Assembly (NCBI GenBank): GCA_963794655.1
Contig: CAWCEV010000006.1
Location: forward strand, 310,001-374,000
DNA from: Roseiarcus sp963794655
GTDB lineage: Bacteria; Pseudomonadota; Alphaproteobacteria; Rhizobiales; Beijerinckiaceae
Length of the DNA: 64,000 nt
Direction of reading: 5' to 3'
The notes beneath the pieces were generated by a model that saw only the letters and a program-made list of their open reading frames with translations, did no database searches and was not told where the DNA came from. Below are positions 55,397-63,757 of this stretch, piece by piece. The stretch's first letter is position 1. Every line of letters begins with the position of its first letter. A program made the position numbers and the translations under genes.

Positions 55397-56289
55397 AGCG
55401 TTTGATTCTGGTCCTCGTCGGCGCGGCCATGTGGTGGTCCGCCGTCCAGGCGGCGGAGATGAAGCCGAAGGCCGTCGAGATCGGCTATATCGAGAGCTTC
55501 GACCACGGCGTCGACGCCTACGTGCTCAAGACGGGCGACGCGCGCCGCGACGTGGCGATTCTCGGCCCGGTGTTCGATGGCGATACGATCGAAGTCAAGC
55601 ATGACTTCGCCAAGATCACCCTGCGCCTCGTCGGGCAGCCCGCCCCGGTCGTGATTTCGAAGGCGAACGCTGTCGCGACCATCACCGGGCAGGTTCCGCA
55701 GAAGGGCTTCCTGTCCGGCGTGTTCGCCTGGACGACCTCGGTTGTGCAACTCTTCGACCGCGAACAGCGCGAGCAGGTCTCGGCCTCGATCCGCGGCAAC
55801 CTCGACAGCCAGATGGAGAGCGGGCTCTCCGCGCCCCTGTTGGCCAAGCCCCAGACCCTTCTCGCCGGGAAGCGGAAGCTCACGATCGGCTGGGTTTCGC
55901 CAGCCGTCGTGGAGATCACGATCCTCGACGGAGCCGGGCAGCCGGTCGCGAGCGGACGCGGGTCGGGCACGCTATGGTCGACCCCCAAAGTCGACTGGAA
56001 GCCGGGCGACTATTCGATCGAGCTCGCAGCGTCGGGCGACACGCTGCGCCAGACGCTGCATGTGGTCGCGCCCGACAAGGGCCCGAACCTTCCGCCCGCG
56101 CTCGGCGATCCGACGGCGCCCGAGCCCTTGCGCGCGGTTGCGACGGGCGCGTGGTACGCCGCGGAGGATCCGGCGTACCTGCTCGAGGCGCTGCAGCACG
56201 TCGCCCCGGATGCGGCTTCATCGAAGCCCGCCAAGCTGCTCGCTCTCGCTTTCATCGAGGGCAAGCGCCCGCCGCCATCGAGCCGGTAG
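55393..56289 (+). CDS. Secreted protein of unknown function, partner of the CHASE2-like protein
   Basis: A 298-residue protein with a signal peptide (MKRLILVLVGAAMWWSAVQAAEM). The mature part is beta-rich (VEIGYIESFDHGVDAYVLK, RDVAILGPVFDGDTIEVK) with a FecR-like or Ig-like flavour and a proline-rich C-terminus. The ATG overlaps the CHASE2-like stop, indicating a translationally coupled pair. No family is confidently recognised; sensing at the periplasm with the CHASE2 protein is inferred from context. Confidence 0.7.
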   Translation: MKRLILVLVGAAMWWSAVQAAEMKPKAVEIGYIESFDHGVDAYVLKTGDARRDVAILGPVFDGDTIEVKHDFAKITLRLVGQPAPVVISKANAVATITGQVPQKGFLSGVFAWTTSVVQLFDREQREQVSASIRGNLDSQMESGLSAPLLAKPQTLLAGKRKLTIGWVSPAVVEITILDGAGQPVASGRGSGTLWSTPKVDWKPGDYSIELAASGDTLRQTLHVVAPDKGPNLPPALGDPTAPEPLRAVATGAWYAAEDPAYLLEALQHVAPDAASSKPAKLLALAFIEGKRPPPSSR

Positions 56290-56330
56290 ATTGTGCGGCC
56301 TCGCGTTTACGCGCAGATCGCCCCGGCGTC

Positions 56331-56462
56331 TCCTCCCCCCTTGCGGGGGAGGAAAAAGGAGGGGGGTCGCTCCATCCCGTGGACAATGGAGCGGCGGGAT
56401 TCGATTATTTCCATGGTCAGCGCGACCCCCCACCCCGGCCCGCCCCCACAAGGGGGGCGGGT
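56331..56462. repeat. Composite intergenic hairpin repeat
   Basis: Nested and consecutive inverted repeats: TCCTCCCCCC with GGGGGAGGA (56331-56353), GCTCCAT with ATGGAGC (56369-56392), an outer GGAGGGGGGTCGC (56358-56370) with GCGACCCCCCACC (56422-56434, 12 of 13), and CCCGCCCCC with AGGGGGGCGGG. This is the style of mobile palindromic intergenic elements in rhizobia and also fits transcription termination. Confidence 0.6.
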
Positions 56463-56577
56463 GCGCTAGCTAACAGCACCGATTTGAACAGACAGGCTCC
56501 TGAGCAATTTGCGTTTGGGCGATTGTCGCCATCACAGGGACCCTCGGATCAAGTCCGAGAGTCGCGCGCTCCCGCCG

Positions 56578-57750
56578 CTACGGCTTCACCCATTTGCCGT
56601 TGGCCTTCGACGACTTGACCGCCGCCTCGATGAAGGCGAGGCCTTTGACGCCGTCGTCGATGGTCGGGAAATGCACCGGCTTCGCGGGCTTCTTGCCGAT
56701 TCGCGCGGCCCTGATGGCGAGTGCGACCTCGTTGTAGATCGTTGCGAAACCCTCGAGATAGCCTTCCGGATGTCCGGGCGGAATGCGGGTCACGCGCGCC
56801 GCCGCTTCGCCGGACTCGGGGCCGCCGCGGCCGATGATGCGGGTCGATTTCTCGTACGGCGACCAGAAGAGATAGTTCGGGTTGTCCTGGCGCCATTGGA
56901 AGCCGCCCTTGGTCCCGTAGACCCGGAGCATGAGCCCGTTCTCGTTGCCCGGCGCGACCTGGCTCGCCCAGATCGCCCCGCGCGCGCCATTGCCATAGCG
57001 CAGCATGATCTGGGCGTTGTCGTCGAGCTTGCGCCCGGCGCCGAACGAGGTGAGATCGGCGGAGAGCTCGGCGAGGTCGAGCCCGGTCACATAGTCGGCG
57101 AGGTTATAGGCGTGCGTGCCGATGTCGCCGAGCGAACCCCCCGCGCCCGAGCGCTTCGGATCGACGCGCCATTCGGCCTGCTTGTTGCCGCTCGTCTCGG
57201 TCGCGCCGGTCAGCCAATCCTGCGGATATTCGGCCTGGACGAGCCGGATTTCGCCGAGTTCGCCCGCGCGGACCATCTCGCGCATCCGGCGCACCAGCGG
57301 ATAGCCGGTGTAATTGTGGGTGAGCGCGAACACGAGGCCCGACTTCTCGACCGCGGCGCGCATCTTTTTCGCTTCGGCGAGGCTAACCGTCAGCGGCTTG
57401 TCGCAGATGACATGGACGCCGGCTTTGAGAAACGCATAGGTCGGCCCGGCGTGGGCGTCGTTCGGGGTGACGATGGCGACCGCCTCGATCCCGTCCTCGC
57501 GCTTGCCTTCCGCCTTCGCCATCGACTCATAGTCGTCGTAGACGCGGTCCGGCGCGAGACCGAGCGCGGCGCCCGAACGGCGCGCCTTCTCCGGCGTCGA
57601 CGACAGCGCGCCGGCGACGAGCTCGTACTGGTCGTCGATGCGCGAGGCGATGCGATGAACGGCGCCGATGAACGCGCCCTCGCCGCCGCCCACCATGCCG
57701 AGCCTGATCTTGCCGCCCGTCTTGGCGTCGCTGCGTCCCTCGATGGCCAT
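56578..57750 (-). CDS. Gfo/Idh/MocA-family oxidoreductase
   Basis: A 390-residue NAD(P)-dependent sugar or inositol-type dehydrogenase. The Rossmann domain starts KIRLGMVGGGEGAFIGAVHR (GxGxxG variant, residues about 14-33), followed by IVTPNDAHAGPTYAFLKAG, the family motif HVICDKPLTVS (catalytic Lys region) and THNYTGYPLVRRM. The His in GDIGTHAYNLAD completes the site. ATG follows AGGGGAGGAGAACC. It is 13 bases downstream of a TIM-barrel isomerase, which is the usual pairing in sugar/inositol degradation. Confidence 0.92.
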   Translation of the reverse strand: MAIEGRSDAKTGGKIRLGMVGGGEGAFIGAVHRIASRIDDQYELVAGALSSTPEKARRSGAALGLAPDRVYDDYESMAKAEGKREDGIEAVAIVTPNDAHAGPTYAFLKAGVHVICDKPLTVSLAEAKKMRAAVEKSGLVFALTHNYTGYPLVRRMREMVRAGELGEIRLVQAEYPQDWLTGATETSGNKQAEWRVDPKRSGAGGSLGDIGTHAYNLADYVTGLDLAELSADLTSFGAGRKLDDNAQIMLRYGNGARGAIWASQVAPGNENGLMLRVYGTKGGFQWRQDNPNYLFWSPYEKSTRIIGRGGPESGEAAARVTRIPPGHPEGYLEGFATIYNEVALAIRAARIGKKPAKPVHFPTIDDGVKGLAFIEAAVKSSKANGKWVKP

Positions 57751-57763
57751 GGTTCTCCTCCCC

Positions 57764-58813
57764 TTACTTTATTCCGAGCGCGCGGTTGATCTGCTTCTTG
57801 TCGACCGCTCCGCCGGCGAAATCGTCGAACGCCTTCTCGGTGACGCGGATGATGTGGTGCTCGATAAAGTCGGCGCCCTCGCGCGCGCCGTCCTCCGGGT
57901 GCTTGAGCGCGCATTCCCATTCGAGCACGGCCCAGGACGAATAGCCGTATTGCGCCAGCTTCGAGAACACGCCGCCGAAATCGACCTGCCCGTCGCCGAG
58001 CGAGCGGAAGCGGCCCGCCCGCTCGATCCACGAGGCATAGCCCGAATAGACGCCCTGCCGGCCGGACGGGTTGAATTCGGCGTCCTTGACGTGGAACGCC
58101 TTGATGCGCTCGTGATAGATGTCGATGAACTCGAGATAGTCGAGCTGCTGCAACACGAAGTGCGAGGGATCATAGTTGATCGCGCAGCGCTTGTGGCCTT
58201 TGAGCGCGTCGAGAAAGCGCTCGAAGGTCGTTCCGTCGAAAATGTCTTCGCCGGGATGAAGCTCGTAGCCGACGTCGACGCCAGCGTCGTCGAACGCGTC
58301 GAGGATCGGCTTCCAGCGCTTCGCCAGTTCCTCGAAGGCCGTCTCGATCAGTCCGGGCGCGCGCTGCGGCCACGGATAGACATAGGGCCAGGCGAGCGCG
58401 CCGGAAAACGTGACGTGCGACGTAAGGCCGAAGTTGCGCGACGCCTTGGCGCCTTTCATCATCTGGTCGACGGCCCATTTCTGCCGCTCGGCGGGCTTGC
58501 CGTGCACCTCCTTGGGCGCGAAGGCGTCGAACGCTTCGTCATAGGCCGGGTTGACCGCCACCAGCTGGCCTTGCAGATGAGTCGAGAGCTCGGTGATCTC
58601 GACGCCGTGGCTCGACGCCGTTCCCTTGAGCTCGTCGCAATAGGCCTTCGAAGACGCCGCCTTGGCGAGATCGAACAGCCGTCCGTCCCAGGTTGGAATC
58701 TGGACGCCCTTGTATCCGAGCCCGGCCGCCCATTTGCACATCGACGCGAAACTGTTGAACGGCGCGGCGTCTCCGGCGAATTGCGCCAAAAAAATCGCCG
58801 GTCCCTTGACCAT
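57764..58813 (-). CDS. Sugar phosphate isomerase/epimerase (xylose isomerase-like TIM barrel)
   Basis: A 349-residue TIM-barrel enzyme with AP endonuclease 2/xylose isomerase-type metal ligands: LGYKGVQIPTWDG, VGYELHPGED (Glu/His), INYDPSHFVLQQLDYLE, FHVKDAEFNPSG and LEWECALKHP. It probably interconverts keto-sugars or inosose-like compounds and acts with the downstream dehydrogenase. ATG at 58813 is used; a TTG three codons earlier (58822) has a better placed GGGAGGA and could be the true start. Confidence 0.9.
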   Translation of the reverse strand: MVKGPAIFLAQFAGDAAPFNSFASMCKWAAGLGYKGVQIPTWDGRLFDLAKAASSKAYCDELKGTASSHGVEITELSTHLQGQLVAVNPAYDEAFDAFAPKEVHGKPAERQKWAVDQMMKGAKASRNFGLTSHVTFSGALAWPYVYPWPQRAPGLIETAFEELAKRWKPILDAFDDAGVDVGYELHPGEDIFDGTTFERFLDALKGHKRCAINYDPSHFVLQQLDYLEFIDIYHERIKAFHVKDAEFNPSGRQGVYSGYASWIERAGRFRSLGDGQVDFGGVFSKLAQYGYSSWAVLEWECALKHPEDGAREGADFIEHHIIRVTEKAFDDFAGGAVDKKQINRALGIK

Positions 58814-58861
58814 GCCAGCCAAAATTTCCTCCCTGGCTTTGCGCGCTCCGCGCAATCCCAC

Positions 58862-59407
58862 ACCGTTGCGAAAAGGGAAGCGCGCGTACCCGCTTCCCCA
58901 GCCGCCTTCCTATCAGGACCGCGAGTCCTTGACCGAGCCGACGCTCAATAAACCTGCGGTAACATGTCAGCGGAACGCTAACACTCGGAGGGCGGAGGCG
59001 TAAAGCGCGCGAGATTTTTTTGCGAGTTTCGATCGCTGACGTGAGGCTTCAATTGAAGCTTGGCGCGCCCGGCGCGAATTTGCTCGCCCGCAATGAAGGC
59101 TTGCCCTTTCGGAAATCGGCGCCGCCTAACGGCGCGCGGCGGATTCCCTCGCCGGACAGCGCCGGGAACGCTTACACAACAGTAACACGTTGGGGTTAAA
59201 ACCAGCGGCGAGGCCCGGATGATTCGGGCCTATCTCTCGCGTTATCGCCGGCCGCTGCGCGGGCCGGCGGCCGCCATGATGGCCGCCCACGCGCGTCGAT
59301 CAAAGGCCTGCCGGGATGCGCCACGGGACTTGCGAAATTACGCCGATAGTCGAGCCTCGACCGCTCACGAGAATGAGCGCGCGGTTTCCTGCGGTATCGG
59401 CGCGATC
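58862..59407 (+). other. Regulatory gap upstream of the GGDEF gene
   Basis: No gene is supported in this 546-base region except that the GGDEF frame is open from 59219. It contains a perfect 14-bp palindrome GCTTCAATTGAAGC (59046-59059). The region just before 59219 includes a GTAACAC word (59180 area) and no clear promoter. Confidence 0.45.
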
Positions 59408-60511
59408 ATGAATATCCCCCGACCCAGTCGATCGACGGTCCGCGCCGCCTGCGCCCTCGGCGCCGTGTCTCTCGGGGCGGCGGCCGTGGCCGGCGGGCAG
59501 TCCTTTCTGCCAGGCGGGGCGGTGAACGCGCTCAGGGCGCTTGTCCCGCGTGAGACGCTCGTCTTTCAGCTGTTGCTGATCGGCTGGGCCGGCGTTGCGC
59601 TTGGCCGCTTCGCGGTCGCAGCCGAGCCGAGCCCGGCGGGCCGCCGCGCTCAGGCGCCTCCCCATCGGCCGACGGCGGTGAAGGAGGAGAAGGTAGAGCG
59701 GATCCTGCGCCAGATCGCCAAGGTGCTTCAAACTCATCTCACCGACAGCGCGAGCTTTTCCGAACGGCTCGACGGCGCCAACGAACGGCTCTCGCGGCAG
59801 GAAAGCATCGGTCCGGTCAGGGACATCGTGCTCGCCCTGATCGACGACAACCGCGACATGCGCGACAAACTCTCCAACGTCAGAAACCAGCTCGAAGAAT
59901 CGCGCCTCCAGGTCGTGCAGCTGCAAACGAACCTCGAGCGGGCCGAGGAGGCGGGAATGCGCGACGTCGTGACCGCGATCGGCAATCGCCGCTTCTTCGA
60001 CGCAAGCTTCGCCGAGGAAGTCGAGAAGGCGCAGCGGCTGGGCGACAGCTTCTGCCTCGCGCTCGCCGACATCGATCGCTTCAAGCATGTCAACGACCGG
60101 TTTGGCCATCTCGTCGGCGACCGCCTGCTGCGTCTCTTCGCCAACATTCTCGTGCGCAACGTGCGCGGACAGGACAAGGTCGCGCGATTCGGCGGCGAGG
60201 AATTCGCACTCATGTTCCCGGGCGCGCGTCTTGTTGACGCGGTCAGCGCCGTCGAGCGAATCCGGGCGATCCTCGAAGCCAAGCAGTGGACGGTCGAGCC
60301 GAGCGGCGAGCGGGTGGGTAAGGTGACGGCGTCGTTCGGGGTCGGGAAGCTAAGCGCCGAAGAGTCGCCAACCGATTTCCTGCGCCGGGTCGACCAGCTT
60401 CTGTACGAGGCGAAGGTTCAGGGCAGAAATCGCATCGTCTCCGATGGCGACGACGATGGCGCGTCCGATTTGGCTGGGCCTTCCGAGGACCGGCGGGCCG
60501 CGGCCGGCTAA
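59408..60511 (+). CDS. Diguanylate cyclase (GGDEF)
   Basis: A 367-residue protein making c-di-GMP from two GTP. The N-terminal part has one or two hydrophobic segments (ACALGAVSLGAAAVAGG, LVFQLLLIGWAGVALGRFAV) and is followed by a coiled-coil (about 120-190; RDKLSNVRNQLEESRLQVVQ) and the GGDEF domain. The active-site motif is FGGEEFALMFPG (GGEEF), after RRFFDASFAEEVEKAQ and DIDRFKHVNDRFGHLVGDRLL, so catalysis is likely intact. ATG 59408 is the first Met close to the hydrophobic segment; the start is uncertain. It is followed by a J-domain-like gene 24 bases later. Confidence 0.9.
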   Translation: MNIPRPSRSTVRAACALGAVSLGAAAVAGGQSFLPGGAVNALRALVPRETLVFQLLLIGWAGVALGRFAVAAEPSPAGRRAQAPPHRPTAVKEEKVERILRQIAKVLQTHLTDSASFSERLDGANERLSRQESIGPVRDIVLALIDDNRDMRDKLSNVRNQLEESRLQVVQLQTNLERAEEAGMRDVVTAIGNRRFFDASFAEEVEKAQRLGDSFCLALADIDRFKHVNDRFGHLVGDRLLRLFANILVRNVRGQDKVARFGGEEFALMFPGARLVDAVSAVERIRAILEAKQWTVEPSGERVGKVTASFGVGKLSAEESPTDFLRRVDQLLYEAKVQGRNRIVSDGDDDGASDLAGPSEDRRAAAG

Positions 60512-60535
60512 GCCGCTCGGCCGGATCGCGCGGCG

Positions 60536-60982
60536 ATGCCGAACCTCCACAACGATGAGTTCCAGCGCGCCCTCGACGAAGCGCGCCGGCAAGCCCACGC
60601 GCCGGGGGACGACACGCCGGGGCCTCGCAGTGGACCGCGCGTCCGCGCGCGGCTTGATTTTAGCGCGGCCTCCGGTTCGGGCGGCGAAGCGCGTTTCGGC
60701 CTGGCGCTGGAATGGACGGAGGAGCCGGCGGATCGGCAGGCGCCCGCTCCGGCCGGCGAGCCGCCGGCCGGTGCGGAGGATACGCCGGCCGAGATCGCGG
60801 CCGCGCTCGGGCTCACCGGGTCGTTGACCCTCGATCAGCTCGCGGCGCGTTGGCGCGATTTCGTCTGGCGCAATCATCCCGACCGGCAGCCCGCTCACGC
60901 GCGCCGGCGCGCCAACGCCCGGGTCGCAATCGCCAACACGCTCTACGATCGGGCGCGGCGCGAACTCGCCGAGCGAAGGTGA
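60536..60982 (+). CDS. J-domain-like protein
   Basis: A 148-residue protein. A low-complexity Pro/Ala/Arg/Gly N-terminal half precedes a C-terminal helical region with the J-domain hallmark HPD (DFVWRNHPDRQ, about residue 118) and a following helix AHARRRANARVAIANTLYDRA. A classic DnaJ has HPD with the start of its J-domain N-terminally; here it is at the C-terminus. DnaK co-chaperone activity is an inference. It overlaps nothing but follows the GGDEF gene closely, suggesting a shared transcript. Confidence 0.7.
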   Translation: MPNLHNDEFQRALDEARRQAHAPGDDTPGPRSGPRVRARLDFSAASGSGGEARFGLALEWTEEPADRQAPAPAGEPPAGAEDTPAEIAAALGLTGSLTLDQLAARWRDFVWRNHPDRQPAHARRRANARVAIANTLYDRARRELAERR

Positions 60983-60992
60983 CGCGGCTCAA

Positions 60993-61499
60993 CTATTGGA
61001 AGATCCGATCGCGGGCGAAAAGCGAGGCCCCATTGGCGCCGCGCGAGACCGCAAGCAGGGCGGCGCCCTTGTCGTCGAGCAGGACCCAGCCGCCGCCTCG
61101 CGCGACGATGGCTGCGATACGCCCGACGCCGGGCACGCTGTCGCCGGGAACAGCCGAGCGCAGCTCTCCGTCGATCCTCAGCCAGACGCGATCCGCTCGC
61201 GCCGCGACGATCTCGACCGGCCGCGGTTCCGGCGGGGCGAGGTTCGCGGACTCGGCCAGCGATCCCGTCGTCGTCATGTCGACCGCCGCTCCGCCTTCCG
61301 CGGCGCGCGCGGCGGGCCGCTCCGCAGGAGGCGGGCCGGCTGGGGCGCCGCGCGGCTGGGCGAAGATCGCCAGATGTTCGAGGCCGTTGATGCGGGTCTT
61401 CCCGCCGCCGTAGGCCAGCATATAGACGGCGAAACCGATCGACATGCCGGCGAGCGCGGTTCCAATTGCGCGGAGTGCAATCTCCTGACCGTGGACCAT
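60993..61499 (-). CDS. Flagellar-locus accessory protein of unknown function
   Basis: A 168-residue protein with one N-terminal membrane span (IGTALAGMSIGFAVYMLAYGG, about residues 12-32), a Pro/Ala-rich linker and a small beta-rich C-terminal domain (RVWLRIDGELRSAVPGDSVPG). The gene is 10 bases downstream of fliI in the same operon as flgF. It is topologically like a type II secretion GspC/PulC-type pilotin module, but I cannot assign it. Confidence 0.7.
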   Translation of the reverse strand: MVHGQEIALRAIGTALAGMSIGFAVYMLAYGGGKTRINGLEHLAIFAQPRGAPAGPPPAERPAARAAEGGAAVDMTTTGSLAESANLAPPEPRPVEIVAARADRVWLRIDGELRSAVPGDSVPGVGRIAAIVARGGGWVLLDDKGAALLAVSRGANGASLFARDRIFQ

Positions 61500-61509
61500 G
61501 GCTGGGGCC

Positions 61510-62892
61510 TCACATTTCGGGCGTCTTGTCGGAAGTCTTGGCGTCGCTGCGCAGCGCGGCGGCGAGGTCGATGAACGGGTCCTCGCACCGCGGCGCGTCG
61601 ACCGTCTGGCTCATCGCCTCATAGATGCGCGGCACGGTCTTGATCGCCTTGTCGAGGGTGGGGTCGGCGCCGGCCGTGTAGCCGCCCATGAGGCGCAGTT
61701 CGCGCGTCTCCTCGTAGCGCGCGATCAGCGATCTGAGGTTGGCGACCACCTTGCGCTGCTCCGGCCACCATCCCGGATGGGTCATCCTCGACACCGAGGA
61801 GAGAACGTTGACCGCCGGGTATCGGCCCTCGTCGGCGATGTTGCGGTCGAGCACGATGTGGCCGTCGAGGGCGCCGCGAATGGCGTCGGCGACCGGATCG
61901 TTGTGGTCGTCGCCATCGACCAGAACGGAGAAGACGCCGGTGATCGACCCTTTCCCTTCCGCGCCCGGCCCGGCGCGCTCGAGAAGGCGCGGCAGATCGC
62001 TGAAGACGCTCGGCGCATAGCCGCGGGCGACGGCAGGCTCACCCGCCGCCAGCGCCACGTCCCGCGCGGCGTGAGCAAAACGGGTGACCGAATCGACGAT
62101 CAGCAACACCTGCTCGCCCTGATCGCGGAAATACTCGGCGATCGCCATCGCGGTTTTCGGGGCGAGGCGGCGCATCATGGGGCTCTCGTCGCCGGTCGAA
62201 ACGACGGCGACGGCGGAGGCGCGGCCTTCGCCGAGCGTGTCGTCAAGAAATTCGCGCACTTCGCGGCCGCGCTCGCCGACAAGCGCGATGACTACGGTGT
62301 CGATCGGCGTCGCGCGGGCCAGCATCGCGAGCAGCGACGATTTGCCGACCCCGGAGCCTGCGAATACGCCCACTCTCTGCCCGAGGCAAAGCGGAGTGAA
62401 GAGATCGACGACTCGAACCCCGGTGCGCAGCGGCGCGTGAACGCGGGCGCGAGCGAGCGGAGCGGGAGGCGCCGCATCGAGCGGCGCCGGACTGTCCCCG
62501 CAGGCGAGTTCGCCAGCGCCGTCGATCGGCCGCCCGAGCGCGTCGACGACACGGCCTTTCCACGATCGATGCGGCGACAGCGACAGGTTCTCTGTGCGAT
62601 AGGCGCGCGCGCCGATTGTGGCCTCGCCGCGCGCGTCGAACGGCTTGAGCGTGGCCGAGTTCTCGTCGATCCTGACCACCTCGCCGATCTGGACGCGATC
62701 GCCGACATCGACGGCGACGCACTCGCCGAGCCTGAGGAAGCGCGACAGGCCCGCGACGCGGTAATGCGACATCGAGATCTCGACGACGGCGCCGCTCACC
62801 CGCGCCGCCGGCAAATTTCGTACCCCCCATGCGACCCGGCGCTCGAGGCGCTCGAGCGCGGGCAGCGCGGCGGCGGCGCGATCCTCGATCAA
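61510..62892 (-). CDS. fliI: Flagellum-specific ATPase FliI
   Basis: A 460-residue hexameric ATPase energising export of flagellar proteins. P-loop GSGVGKSS, IVALVGERGREVREF-like VVIALVGERGREVREFL, VDSVTRFAHAARDVALAAGEP and GSITGVFSVLVDGDDHNDPV are diagnostic for FliI rather than F1-beta. The start is TTG at 62892, overlapping the flgF stop (TTGA), so translation is probably coupled. C-terminus DAKTSDKTPEM is a short tail. Confidence 0.95.
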   Translation of the reverse strand: MIEDRAAAALPALERLERRVAWGVRNLPAARVSGAVVEISMSHYRVAGLSRFLRLGECVAVDVGDRVQIGEVVRIDENSATLKPFDARGEATIGARAYRTENLSLSPHRSWKGRVVDALGRPIDGAGELACGDSPAPLDAAPPAPLARARVHAPLRTGVRVVDLFTPLCLGQRVGVFAGSGVGKSSLLAMLARATPIDTVVIALVGERGREVREFLDDTLGEGRASAVAVVSTGDESPMMRRLAPKTAMAIAEYFRDQGEQVLLIVDSVTRFAHAARDVALAAGEPAVARGYAPSVFSDLPRLLERAGPGAEGKGSITGVFSVLVDGDDHNDPVADAIRGALDGHIVLDRNIADEGRYPAVNVLSSVSRMTHPGWWPEQRKVVANLRSLIARYEETRELRLMGGYTAGADPTLDKAIKTVPRIYEAMSQTVDAPRCEDPFIDLAAALRSDAKTSDKTPEM

Positions 62893-63614
62893 GCGGACGA
62901 CCCGAGCGTCTTGATCGCCTCCTGCAGCGACGCTTCGGACTGCGAGGCCTCGGCGGCGACGCCGTCGAAAGCGCGGGTCACGTCGATGAGCCGGGTCATT
63001 TCGCGCACCGGATCGACATTCGAGCTTTCGACCGCGCCCTGAACGACGCCGTCGCGGGTGAACTCGAGGATCGCGGTCGCCGGCTTGTCCGGCACGACGC
63101 CTGAATTGCCGGTACGCTTGAGGCGGGCGTTCGGGTCGATCGCGAAGAGCCCGAGCGCCCCGACCTGCGCTCCGTTCTGGGTGATCAATCCATCGGCGGA
63201 GACGGTCAAAGGCCCGCCCGCGCCATCGACGAGAATTGGAGCGCCACCGGCGTCGAGAATTGCGTCGCCGTTCAGCGTGCGCAGCGTTCCCGACTCATCG
63301 ATGCGGGCGCGGCCGTCTCTCGTGTAGGCCGGTCCGCGCGGCGTCTGGATCGCGAACCAGCCGTCGCCCTGTACGGCGAAATCGAGCGCGTTGTCGGTCT
63401 TGACCAGGCCTCCGGAACGCAGGGAGAGATAGTCCGAGCCGCTCGAGACGTAATCGAGCTTCGCGTCGCCCGCCTTGGCGATTTCCGCCTCGAAGGAAAC
63501 GCCGGTCGCCCGGTAGCCGACCGTGTTCATGTTGGCGATGTTGTCGGCGATGGTTTCGAGGCGTCGTTCCAGCGCCACCTGCGCCGAGACCCCGACATAA
63601 AGTCCGTTTTGCAT
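62889..63614 (-). CDS. flgF: Flagellar basal-body rod protein FlgF
   Basis: A 241-residue proximal rod protein. The N-terminus NGLYVGVSAQVALERRLETIADNIANMNTVGYR-like region has the flagellar rod consensus (ANxxxNxxxxGY). The central FAVQGDGWFAIQTPRGPAYTRDG is the FlgF/FlgG core and the C-terminus VESSNVDPVREMTRLIDVTRAFD is the other rod motif. ATG at 63614 is used; five codons upstream another start exists (63629). It is upstream of fliI on the minus strand and divergent from motA. Confidence 0.94.
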   Translation of the reverse strand: MQNGLYVGVSAQVALERRLETIADNIANMNTVGYRATGVSFEAEIAKAGDAKLDYVSSGSDYLSLRSGGLVKTDNALDFAVQGDGWFAIQTPRGPAYTRDGRARIDESGTLRTLNGDAILDAGGAPILVDGAGGPLTVSADGLITQNGAQVGALGLFAIDPNARLKRTGNSGVVPDKPATAILEFTRDGVVQGAVESSNVDPVREMTRLIDVTRAFDGVAAEASQSEASLQEAIKTLGSSA

Positions 63615-63757
63615 GACGCTGTTCCGCAAGGCCCTCGTATCGGCGCCTCTACGCGACGATTGCCCTCACGGCTTGCCTGTGGCTGACTTCCTCCTGACAG
63701 CTTCGCGTAAGTCTCAAGCCGCAATTCTAGCGCCGTCGTTCGCACCCGGAGCGAATC

